Origin: an uncultured Sutterellaceae bacterium
GTDB taxonomy: Bacteria > Pseudomonadota > Gammaproteobacteria > Burkholderiales > Burkholderiaceae_F
Assembly: GCA_947253615.1 (NCBI GenBank)
Contig: CAMYAA010000037.1
Span: 1 to 7,469 of the forward strand
Direction: 5' to 3'
Length of the DNA stretch: 7,469 nt
Shown here: in pieces, positions 1-7,424 of the stretch
Layout: each line of letters begins with the position of its first letter
Position numbering within the stretch: the stretch's first letter is position 1
The notes under the pieces: generated by a model
What the model was told of the DNA's origin: nothing
Databases searched by the model: none
The model's input: the letters and a program-made list of their open reading frames with translations, nothing else
Program-made: the position numbers and the translations under genes

Positions 1-50
1 TACGAGATCTAGTACGGTCTCGTGGGCTCGGAGATGTGTATAAGAGACAG
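1..50 (+). other. Nextera i7-side sequencing adapter (artefact)
   Basis: This is not genomic DNA. Bases 1-8 are the tail of the Illumina P7 primer, 9-16 (CTAGTACG) is an 8-base i7 index matching the standard Nextera index N702 read in this orientation, 17-31 is the Nextera read-2 tail (GTCTCGTGGGCTCGG), and 32-50 is the 19-base Tn5 mosaic end AGATGTGTATAAGAGACAG. The genomic insert begins at 51. The identification rests on exact match to well-known adapter sequences. Confidence 0.98.
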
Positions 51-68
51 TACTACTATTGTATCGAC

Positions 69-98
69 TTGATACTTCATAGGTATTGGAGTTATTAC
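69..98 (+). promoter_or_regulatory. Possible sigma-70 promoter upstream of trxB (distal)
   Basis: A -35-like TTGATA (69-74, five of six consensus bases) is followed after 18 bases by TATTAC (93-98, four of six). It points toward trxB. If used, the transcript would start near 105 and the leader would be about 225 bases. This is a consensus match only and is weak on its own. Confidence 0.25.
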
Positions 99-110
99 AA
101 GAGTTTGCCA

Positions 111-143
111 TTGACTAGCAATCCACAAAAACCCTTGTACAAT
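111..143 (+). promoter_or_regulatory. Possible trxB promoter (proximal)
   Basis: TACAAT at 138-143 is a good -10 match. The only -35-like hexamer nearby is TTGACT at 111-116, but the spacing is 21 bases, longer than the usual 16-18, so the -35 assignment is doubtful. What favours the -10 is position: the predicted start near 150 falls just before the first folded element (from 153). The same TACAAT hexamer occurs before folP and ftsH on the other strand. Confidence 0.35.
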
Positions 144-152
144 AAGTAAAAA

Positions 153-192
153 CGGATCTTTCAAGGACTAACCCTGAGGTCCGCTCTTTTTT
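153..192 (+). terminator. Terminator-like hairpin with U-tract in trxB leader (first)
   Basis: CGGATCTT (153-160) can pair with GAGGTCCG (176-183), using two G-U pairs. Above a three-base bulge, AGG (164-166) pairs with CCT (173-175) and closes a six-base loop. CTC and then TTTTTT (187-192) follow. This resembles an intrinsic terminator or attenuator placed before trxB. It could also end an upstream transcript, but no upstream plus-strand gene is visible. The pairing was worked out by eye and not energy-minimised. Confidence 0.4.
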
Positions 193-194
193 CC

Positions 195-217
195 TCGGAA
201 GTTTATTCCGAATTTTT
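195..217 (+). terminator. Terminator-like hairpin with U-tract in trxB leader (second)
   Basis: TCGGAA (195-200) pairs perfectly with TTCCGA (206-211) around a five-base loop, and ATTTTT (212-217) follows. A six-pair stem with a U-rich tail is a modest intrinsic terminator. It lies just after the first such hairpin and 111 bases before the trxB start codon, so it would reduce trxB transcription if it forms in the leader. Confidence 0.45.
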
Positions 218-227
218 GTGGTTCTAT

Positions 228-309
228 ACGGAAAGGGTCACCCCACTTGTCGTGGTGAACGTTTGATGAAAAAAAGGAAGACCTCTTTTTGATCAAACTG
301 ACCCACCGT
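228..309 (+). promoter_or_regulatory. Structured RNA element (three-way junction) in trxB 5' leader
   Basis: Several complementary blocks nest into one fold. ACGG (228-231) pairs with CCGT (306-309). After a small internal loop, GGGTCA (235-240) pairs with TGACCC (299-304). Inside this, CCAC (243-246) pairs with GTGG (252-255). A long arm is made of GTTTGAT (261-267) with ATCAAAC (292-298), AAAAA (269-273) with TTTTT (286-290), and AGG (275-277) with CCT (282-284), interrupted by two single mismatches and capped by AAGA. The long arm abuts the closing stem directly at 298/299, as in a coaxially stacked junction. The fold ends nine bases before the trxB ribosome binding site (AGGA, 318-321). 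I do not recognise it as a named riboswitch. The pairings are seen in the sequence, and a regulatory role is inferred. Confidence 0.5.
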
Positions 310-319
310 TTGTTTTTAG

Positions 320-1279
<960 letters not shown>

Positions 1280-1318
1280 TCGCCTATCAAACACGCATCA
1301 TTACTTAATCTCTCACGC

Positions 1319-1351
1319 AAAAGCGTTCTTGGTTCGCCAAGAACGCTTTTT
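1319..1351 (+). terminator. Strong intrinsic terminator after trxB, probably bidirectional
   Basis: A perfect 14-base-pair inverted repeat, 1319-1332 with 1337-1350, encloses a TTCG loop and ends in TTTTT (1347-1351). Because the stem starts with AAAA, the reverse strand also reads a short U-run, so it may stop leftward transcripts as well. It lies 40 bases after the trxB stop and only 11 bases before the ATG of the next gene. Confidence 0.9.
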
Positions 1352-1362
1352 CCCCCTCGAAG

Positions 1363-2405
<1,043 letters not shown>

Positions 2406-2442
2406 CTAGATCCAAAGATTGTGACACATTCCAGGGAAAACC

Positions 2443-2467
2443 ACTCAGGAACGCTCCGAGTTTTTTT
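2443..2467 (+). terminator. Rightward intrinsic terminator beyond the PII gene
   Basis: ACTC (2443-2446) and GGA (2448-2450) pair with TCC (2455-2457) and GAGT (2458-2461), with one bulged A and an ACGC loop, followed by TTTTTTT (2461-2467). It faces right, so the only visible plus-strand transcript it could end is the Smr one, after that transcript has crossed the whole PII gene antisense. Confidence 0.65.
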
Positions 2468-2474
2468 CCCAACG

Positions 2475-2508
2475 AAAAAGCCACCCAAACACGAAGTTTA
2501 AGTGGCTT
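2475..2508 (-). terminator. Leftward terminator of the ftsH-folP-glmM gene group
   Basis: On the minus strand AAGCCAC (2508-2502) pairs with GTGGCTT (2484-2478), with an inner AAAC/GTTT stem above a small internal loop, and five T residues follow (2479-2475, partly inside the stem). It starts 22 bases after the stop codon of the 110-codon gene and faces the rightward terminator at 2443-2467 across a gap of seven bases. Confidence 0.75.
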
Positions 2509-2529
2509 ATCGCAAAAGTCAAAATCCGA

Positions 2530-2862
2530 TTAGTTTTCGGTCTTAACTTCTTCCACCGGCTGCGGCGCAGGAACGCCAACACGGTATTCATACATGGACA
2601 CGTCCTTGACGCGAACGCCAAAGTGCGGGTCATTGTTGGGGCTGTGCCAAACGTCACGCTTTTCGCGCCAGGCGTTGATAAAAGCCACCACGTTCGCCGG
2701 GATTTCTTGAGAGTCGCTCACTTCATTGATCGTGAATTCTTGACCGCCAATCAAATGTACCTTGAGCTGATGCACAAACGGCCCCTTGGGCTGCTGAGCA
2801 GCCTCTTCCACTTTCTTCACTTCTTCAACAGGAGCGGCGTCTTTGGTTTCTTTCTTCGACAT
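2530..2862 (-). CDS. Small hypothetical protein downstream of glmM
   Basis: I do not recognise this 110-residue protein. Residues 1-27 are a charged Lys/Glu/Ala/Pro segment, probably disordered. Residues 28-95 look like a compact mixed alpha/beta domain (FVHQLKVHLIGG, EIPANVVAFINAWREKRDVW, GVRVKDVSMYEYRV). The last 15 residues are again Pro/Glu rich. There is no signal peptide, membrane segment or Cys motif, so it is probably cytosolic. The start is well supported: AGGA (2872-2869) lies six bases before the ATG. It follows glmM by 54 bases on the same strand with no terminator between them and has a terminator just after its stop, so it is probably the last gene of that transcript. Co-transcription with glmM does not establish a shared function. 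Confidence 0.8.
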   Translation of the reverse strand: MSKKETKDAAPVEEVKKVEEAAQQPKGPFVHQLKVHLIGGQEFTINEVSDSQEIPANVVAFINAWREKRDVWHSPNNDPHFGVRVKDVSMYEYRVGVPAPQPVEEVKTEN

Positions 2863-2887
2863 AATCTATCCTTTTTCTTTAGGTCAT

Positions 2888-2902
2888 GATGGATTGTCCA
2901 TC
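2888..2902. repeat. Short perfect inverted repeat between glmM and the 110-codon gene
   Basis: GATGGA (2888-2893) and TCCATC (2897-2902) pair around a three-base spacer in the 54-base gap after the glmM stop. There is no U-tract, so it is not an intrinsic terminator. It could be an RNA processing or stability element in the shared transcript, or chance. Confidence 0.35.
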
Positions 2903-2916
2903 GAGTCCTATTGAGT

Positions 2917-4260
2917 TTACATCATTTCGTCGATTAATGTGCTCGATAATTTTTCTGCAATATTATTAGCAATATTATTATCGACGTGTTCCACCATAAT
3001 ACGCAAAAGCGGCTCAGTCCCCGACGGGCGTATGAGAATTCGACCCTTTCCTACGATTTCTTTTTGAGCTGCTTCAACTTCTTTTTTAAAAAGTTTTGCG
3101 TTTTCCCAACTTTTTTCACCGTTCAAACGAACATTCTTCAAAACTTGGGGCATCATCACCAAGTCTTTCGTTAGTTGGGCAAGGCTTTGACCCGATTTCT
3201 TCATCGCACTCAAGACCTGTAAGGCACTCACGATCCCGTCACCGGTCGTTTGCTTATCTAACACGATTAAGTGCCCTGAACTTTCACCCCCGAAAATCCA
3301 GCCGCGTTCTTTGAGGGCTTCAAGCACATAACGGTCCCCCACCTTCGCGCGCACAAACGGGATATCCATCGCATTAAAGCGCTGCTCGAGGGCATAGTTC
3401 GTCATCAGCGTGCCCACGACCCCCAAGACGCTCTGCGTGGCCAAGCGATCGTTCACCATCACATAAAGGAGTTGATCCCCGTTATAAATGTTCCCGTCGG
3501 CGTCGGCCATGATTAATCGGTCGGCGTCCCCGTCCAAACTAATGCCCACGTCACAGTGGTTCTCACGAACCCATTGGCTCAAATGTTCGGTATGAGTCGC
3601 CCCAACCCCTAAATTGATGTTGAGACCATCGGGCTCGGTCCCGACACAAACGACTTCCGCGCCTAATTCATGAAACACTTTCGGCGCAATTTGATAAGCC
3701 GCCCCATTGGCGCAGTCCACCAAAATGCGCATGCCTTTTAAGTCCACGTCCCCGGGGACCGTCGACTTACAAAATTCGATATAGCGACCCGCCGCATCGT
3801 CTAAACGCGTAGCCTTCCCGAGTTCGGCCGAGCTCACGCATTCAAAGCCCTTATCGAGTTCGTCCTCGATGGCTTCTTCAATCGCGTCGGGCAACTTCGT
3901 GCCTTGGGCCGAGAAAAACTTAATGCCGTTATCCTCGTACGGGTTGTGGCTCGCCGAAATCACAATCCCGGCATCCAAACGAAGCGCACGCGTTAAGTAC
4001 GCGACCGCGGGGGTGGGCAACGGGCCACAAAGCACAATGTCCGTGCCCCCGGAGCTCAAGCCCGCTTCGAGCGCAGCCTCGAGCATATAGCCCGAAATAC
4101 GGGTGTCTTTACCAATTAAGACTTTACTGCGAGCGCTTGGCGAAAAGCGAGAAAATACACGCCCGGCCGCTTGACCGAGTTTTAAAACAAAATCGGGCGT
4201 GATAGGGCGTGTTCCCACGCGACCACGCACACCGTCCGTCCCAAAATAACGTCTAGCCAT
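2917..4260 (-). CDS. glmM: Phosphoglucosamine mutase
   Basis: Converts glucosamine-6-phosphate to glucosamine-1-phosphate, a committed cytosolic step toward UDP-GlcNAc for peptidoglycan and lipopolysaccharide. The 447 residues match the family. Visible in order: YFGTDGVRG (5-13); the phosphoserine loop SASHNP (102-107), with Ser104 catalytic by analogy; the Mg-binding DGDADR (243-248); the sugar-binding GGESSGH (324-330); and the phosphate-binding RPSGTEPLLRIM (411-422). The ATG at 4260 is preferred because AGGAG (4274-4270) lies nine bases upstream. A TTG at 4266 is also in frame, but that site would be too close to it. The start lies inside the end of folP (8-base overlap), implying translational coupling. 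The last 200 bases are visibly richer in A+T than the rest, and the C-terminus carries an exact 12-base tandem repeat. Confidence 0.97.
   Translation of the reverse strand: MARRYFGTDGVRGRVGTRPITPDFVLKLGQAAGRVFSRFSPSARSKVLIGKDTRISGYMLEAALEAGLSSGGTDIVLCGPLPTPAVAYLTRALRLDAGIVISASHNPYEDNGIKFFSAQGTKLPDAIEEAIEDELDKGFECVSSAELGKATRLDDAAGRYIEFCKSTVPGDVDLKGMRILVDCANGAAYQIAPKVFHELGAEVVCVGTEPDGLNINLGVGATHTEHLSQWVRENHCDVGISLDGDADRLIMADADGNIYNGDQLLYVMVNDRLATQSVLGVVGTLMTNYALEQRFNAMDIPFVRAKVGDRYVLEALKERGWIFGGESSGHLIVLDKQTTGDGIVSALQVLSAMKKSGQSLAQLTKDLVMMPQVLKNVRLNGEKSWENAKLFKKEVEAAQKEIVGKGRILIRPSGTEPLLRIMVEHVDNNIANNIAEKLSSTLIDEMM
2957..2980. repeat. Exact 12-bp tandem repeat inside glmM
   Basis: GCAATATTATTA occurs twice in direct succession (2957-2968 and 2969-2980). 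On the coding strand it gives Asn-Asn-Ile-Ala twice (residues 428-435), in the variable C-terminal helix region after RIMVEHVD. The copies are identical at every base, including third codon positions. Confidence 0.85.
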
Positions 4261-5131
4261 GATCAATGGCTCCTTTTTCTAATAAGTGTCGTTGCGATTC
4301 ACGCGCTTTTTGCCACACTTGAATCGCTTCTTTGGTTTCTCGACAATCATGAACACGCACGATATGTGCACCGCGCTCCACGCTCAACAGGGCCCCAGCC
4401 ACACTGCCAACGACACGTTCGCGTGGCACCGTTTGACCCGTACAGGCGCCAATGGAACTCTTACGCGAAAGGCCCATCAAGTAAGGACGACCCGAGGCGA
4501 CAAAGCGCGGCGTTTCCATCATAATCGTCAAATTCTGTTCCACGGTCTTCCCAAAGCCAAACCCCGGATCCCAACAGAGGGTTTCAGGATCAGCCCCAGC
4601 GGCCAACAATTTCGCTTCTTGCTCGCGCAAAAAGTGTTCAATCGCCGCCAAAAAGTCCGGTCGGTTTTTCACATCATCGCGATGCATAATCACCAAACCG
4701 CACCCGGATTGGGCCGCCGCCTCAATGGCACCAGGCTGGGTAAAACCACGAATATCATTCAAAATCTTAGCACCAAGTTGAGCGCTCTCTTGCATAATTT
4801 CGGGTTTACTCGTGTCTACACTCACGACAAAACCTTCTTTCGCGAGGGCTTCCACCACCGGCAAAACGCGAGCACGTTCCTCCTCGAGACTCACTCCGGT
4901 TTCATCAAACCCTGGACGGGTGGACTCCCCACCCACATCAATAATATCCGCCCCTTCATCACGCATTTGACGCGCCCACGCGAGGGCATCGGTCAAATGG
5001 TTATGCGTGCCACCATCCGAAAAGGAGTCAGGCGTCACGTTGAGAATCCCCATAATCAACGCCTCGGTTTCATCAAAGGTATAGATATGGTCTTGGCAGC
5101 GCCAACGGCGTGCACGGTCTTTTATTGTCAT
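4253..5131 (-). CDS. folP: Dihydropteroate synthase
   Basis: Condenses p-aminobenzoate with 6-hydroxymethyl-7,8-dihydropterin pyrophosphate to dihydropteroate in folate synthesis; it is the sulfonamide target. With the ATG at 5131 it has 292 residues, near the family norm. The TIM-barrel motifs are all present: GILNVTPDSFSDGG (28-41), DVGGESTRPG (65-74), VSVDTSK (103-109), LNDIRG (124-129), WDPGFGFGKT (187-196), LMGLSRKSSIG (218-228) and VRVHD (259-263). The ESTRPG loop has no visible insertion of the kind linked to resistance. The frame stays open up to a TTG at 5209, but that would translate the terminator hairpin. The ATG has a purine-rich AGGGTGG (5146-5140) eight bases upstream and gives the normal N-terminus. 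It follows ftsH through a strong terminator and overlaps glmM by eight bases. Confidence 0.96.
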   Translation of the reverse strand: MTIKDRARRWRCQDHIYTFDETEALIMGILNVTPDSFSDGGTHNHLTDALAWARQMRDEGADIIDVGGESTRPGFDETGVSLEEERARVLPVVEALAKEGFVVSVDTSKPEIMQESAQLGAKILNDIRGFTQPGAIEAAAQSGCGLVIMHRDDVKNRPDFLAAIEHFLREQEAKLLAAGADPETLCWDPGFGFGKTVEQNLTIMMETPRFVASGRPYLMGLSRKSSIGACTGQTVPRERVVGSVAGALLSVERGAHIVRVHDCRETKEAIQVWQKARESQRHLLEKGAIDHG

Positions 5132-5149
5132 TGTTGGGTCCACCCTAAG

Positions 5150-5186
5150 AAAAAAAGCCACCAAGGAAAAATCATTCCCTAGTGGC
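5150..5186 (-). terminator. Strong intrinsic terminator between ftsH and folP
   Basis: On the minus strand GCCACTAGGGAA (5186-5175) pairs with TTCCTTGGTGGC (5168-5157), twelve pairs of which two are G-U, around a six-base loop, followed by TTTTTTT (5156-5150). It starts 24 bases after the ftsH stop and ends 19 bases before the folP ATG, with the probable folP ribosome binding site directly behind the U-tract. It should uncouple ftsH levels from folP-glmM, or act as an attenuator for them. Confidence 0.88.
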
Positions 5187-5209
5187 CTTATTGTACGGGA
5201 CAAATTCAA

Positions 5210-7228
5210 TTACGCACGAGGCGGTTGATGCTCATCGTCCTCACGACTCGCGAGCGTGTCCGTGGGCTTGACCGGTTCGGATTCGCTCACCGCCGTCACG
5301 TCAGCGTCGTTGCTCGCGCTCTCGGCCTCGTTGGCGCTCGTGGTTTCTTCCACCGCGGCACCCGGCGTCGAGCCCGTCGTTTCTAAGCCTTCTTTCTTGG
5401 GCTCAACACTCTTGGGCGGACGCGGTTCGCGACCGGCCATAATGTCGTCGATCTGTTCAATATCGATCGTTTCCCAATCCAAAAGGGCCTTCGCCATGGC
5501 GTGCATCTTGTCGGAATTTTCTTCGATCAAGCGACGGGCTAAATGATACTGTTCGTCAATGATACGACGCACTTCATCGTCAACCATTTCCATCGTACGT
5601 TGCGAGATCGGACTCGGATTGTTATAACCCGCCCCTAAGAAGGTTTCGCCCGAATTTTCAACGTAGACCATAGTCCCCATCTTGTCACTCATCCCGTAAC
5701 GCATCACCATATCGCGGGCAATCTGCGTCGCACGTTCAAAGTCATTGGAGGCCCCGGTCGTCATTTGCTTCATAAAGACTTCTTCAGCAATACGACCCCC
5801 GAAGAGAATCGCAATACGCGTCAACAAGTACTGACGATCGTAGGCATAACGGTCTTCCTTGGGTAACTGCATCGTCACCCCGAGTGCACGACCACGCGGC
5901 ACAATCGTCACCTTATGCACCGGGTCGGACTGCGGCAACAAGCGTGCCACGATCGCATGACCGGATTCATGGTACGCCGTATTACGACGTTCATCTTCGG
6001 TCATCACCATCGCACGACGTTCCGAGCCCATCATGATCTTGTCTTTGGCGTTTTCAAAGTCACGCATTTCCACCACACGAGCATTGCGTCGTGCCGCAAA
6101 AAGGGCAGCTTCATTCACCAAGTTGGCCAAGTCAGCCCCCGAGAACCCCGGGGTCCCACGGGCAATAATGTTTTCATCAATGTCCGTGCCAATCGGAATC
6201 TTGCGCATGTGCACGGCCAAAATCTGTTCACGACCACGAATGTCAGGTAACGGTACCGTGACCTGGCGGTCAAAGCGGCCCGGACGCAAAAGTGCCGGGT
6301 CCAAGACGTCAGGACGGTTCGTTGCCGCGATCACGATCACGTTCGCGCCCGAATCAAAGCCGTCCATTTCGACCAACATCTGATTCAAGGTCTGTTCACG
6401 TTCGTCATTGCCGCCCATGTTACCGGCGCCACGACGGCGACCCACAGCGTCAATTTCGTCAATGAAGATAATGCAAGGCGCATTCTTTTTGGCCTTTTCG
6501 AACATGTCTCGAACACGAGCAGCCCCAACCCCGACGAACATTTCCACGAAGTCAGACCCCGAAATCGAGAAGAAAGGCACACCCGCTTCACCCGCAATGG
6601 CCTTGGCCAATAAGGTCTTACCCGTCCCGGGAGAGCCCACCAACAAGATCCCGCGAGGAATACGACCGCCTAAACGCTGGAACTTATTCGAATCACGTAA
6701 GAAGTCCACGACTTCTTGCACTTCTTCTTTAGCCTCGTCGCACCCTGCTACGTCACGGAAGCGCACTTTATTGGCTTGCTCGTCGAGCATGCGGGCCTTG
6801 CTCTTGCCAAAGCCCAAGGCGCCGGCACCACCGCCGCCCCCTTGCATACGACGCATAAAGAAGATCCAGACCCCGATTAAGAGAATCATCGGGAACCAGG
6901 AAATCAAAATGGAGCTCAATAAGCCAGGACGATCTTCGGCTTTACCGAAAACCTGAACACCGTCTTTACGAAGTTCTTCCACCATCCATAAGTCCCCAGG
7001 ACTCGTGATGGTATAAACCGCCCCCGACTTCGGCGTTACGGTAATTTCACGACCTTGAACATCGACACGGGCAATACGGCCTGCCTTAGCTTCTTCCATA
7101 AATTGGGTATAGCTCGTGCTCGCCGAATGTGAATCCGTGCTCGACTCAAATTGTCGAAAAAGTGAAAATAAAACAAAGGCAATCAAAGCCCACAGAATGA
7201 GGCGTCCGATATTGATTTTAAATTTCAA
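5210..7228 (-). CDS. ftsH: ATP-dependent zinc metalloprotease FtsH
   Basis: A hexameric inner-membrane AAA+ protease that degrades unassembled membrane proteins and short-lived regulators (in E. coli RpoH and LpxC). The 672 residues comprise a first membrane helix (about 10-24), a periplasmic domain (about 28-104), a second membrane helix (about 107-125) and a Gly-rich linker. The AAA domain has Walker A GSPGTGKT (198-205), pore loop FVGVG (231-235), Walker B IIFIDEID (253-260) and the second region of homology (about 298-321). The zinc site is HESGH (420-424) with Asp496 in TTGASND. The tail after about 610 is acidic and probably disordered. Walker A has Ser where GPPGTGKT is usual. The start is TTG at 7228: it keeps the essential first membrane helix, GGAG (7239-7236) lies seven bases upstream, no in-frame upstream ATG exists, and the next Met is residue 44. 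Confidence 0.97.
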   Translation of the reverse strand: MKFKINIGRLILWALIAFVLFSLFRQFESSTDSHSASTSYTQFMEEAKAGRIARVDVQGREITVTPKSGAVYTITSPGDLWMVEELRKDGVQVFGKAEDRPGLLSSILISWFPMILLIGVWIFFMRRMQGGGGGAGALGFGKSKARMLDEQANKVRFRDVAGCDEAKEEVQEVVDFLRDSNKFQRLGGRIPRGILLVGSPGTGKTLLAKAIAGEAGVPFFSISGSDFVEMFVGVGAARVRDMFEKAKKNAPCIIFIDEIDAVGRRRGAGNMGGNDEREQTLNQMLVEMDGFDSGANVIVIAATNRPDVLDPALLRPGRFDRQVTVPLPDIRGREQILAVHMRKIPIGTDIDENIIARGTPGFSGADLANLVNEAALFAARRNARVVEMRDFENAKDKIMMGSERRAMVMTEDERRNTAYHESGHAIVARLLPQSDPVHKVTIVPRGRALGVTMQLPKEDRYAYDRQYLLTRIAILFGGRIAEEVFMKQMTTGASNDFERATQIARDMVMRYGMSDKMGTMVYVENSGETFLGAGYNNPSPISQRTMEMVDDEVRRIIDEQYHLARRLIEENSDKMHAMAKALLDWETIDIEQIDDIMAGREPRPPKSVEPKKEGLETTGSTPGAAVEETTSANEAESASNDADVTAVSESEPVKPTDTLASREDDEHQPPRA

Positions 7229-7313
7229 AGTCCTACTCCACGCATGTCCTTTAACGGGTGCTCTATCGGGTCAATAAGGATCAAGCGATTAAATATAATT
7301 TTTAAAGACGTCA

Positions 7314-7355
7314 TTGTCCTCAAGAGCACTCTCATGAGTTTCAGCTTGAGGACAA
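7314..7355. repeat. 11-bp perfect inverted repeat upstream of ftsH
   Basis: TTGTCCTCAAG (7314-7324) and CTTGAGGACAA (7345-7355) are exact reverse complements separated by 20 bases. Within the spacer ACTC (7328-7331) and GAGT (7336-7339) can pair over TCAT, extending the hairpin to fifteen pairs with one internal loop. No U-tract follows on either strand, so it is not a standard terminator. It could be an mRNA leader structure or a protein-binding dyad. Confidence 0.75.
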
Positions 7356-7358
7356 CGA

Positions 7359-7394
7359 GGGTGCGAGTCTCTGGAATAAACCAAGGAGACACCC
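7359..7394. repeat. Second hairpin-forming repeat upstream of ftsH
   Basis: GGGTG (7359-7363) pairs with CACCC (7390-7394), TCTC (7368-7371) with GAGA (7386-7389), and TGG (7372-7374) with CCA (7381-7383), leaving a four-base and a two-base bulge and the loop AATAAA. That is twelve pairs in all. It lies three bases from the perfect 11-bp repeat, so the two may stack in one RNA. Confidence 0.5.
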
Positions 7395-7424
7395 CACCGA
7401 GATGTGTTCTTTAATTGTATACAC

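Larger units (their letters stand above)
7229..7424 (-). promoter_or_regulatory. Upstream leader region of ftsH
   Basis: No gene is recognisable in these 196 bases. On the minus strand a -10-like TACAAT lies at 7419-7414; its -35 would fall in the adapter, so it cannot be judged. Two hairpins follow (7394-7359 and 7355-7314), then an AT-rich stretch (about 7313-7288) and the ribosome binding site GGAG (7239-7236). A start near 7407 would give a leader of about 180 bases. I see no clear heat-shock (sigma-32) promoter consensus. A six-codon frame (ATG at 7245) ends in a TGA overlapping the ftsH TTG. The preceding gene is outside the window; rlmE is usual in relatives. Confidence 0.5.

Noticed and set aside
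61..75. GTATC-GACTT-GATAC small inverted repeat near the left edge
   Set aside because: Only five A+T-rich pairs, common by chance, with no associated signal.
261..298. FNR-type site in the trxB leader
   Set aside because: The TTGAT and ATCAA halves are about 20 bases apart rather than four, and fit much better as the two sides of an RNA stem.
4261..4266. TTG at 4266 as the glmM start (two extra residues)
   Set aside because: The ribosome binding site AGGAG would be only three bases away. The ATG at 4260 has a nine-base spacing and gives the standard MARRYFGTDG N-terminus.
4286..5182. 298-codon open frame on the plus strand opposite folP
   Set aside because: It is a shadow of folP: its product is rich in His, Arg, Thr and Asn without domain logic, it has no ribosome binding site, and folP on the other strand carries every family motif.
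5132..5209. Longer folP starting at the TTG at 5209, just after the ftsH stop
   Set aside because: The extra 26 residues are encoded by the terminator hairpin and its U-tract, and do not belong to the family.
6408..6956. 182-codon plus-strand open frame opposite ftsH
   Set aside because: It is antisense to the AAA domain of FtsH and its low-complexity Pro/Lys/Ser composition mirrors Gly-rich codons on the real strand.
7323..7346. CIRCE-like (HrcA) operator half-site AGCACTC near ftsH
   Set aside because: The second half-site GAGTGCT at the required nine-base spacing is absent.
7289..7423. 44-codon minus-strand frame open from the window edge, possibly the end of rlmE
   Set aside because: The translation does not resemble an RlmE C-terminus, it runs through both inverted repeats, and a second frame is also open there. 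It cannot be excluded without sequence beyond the edge.
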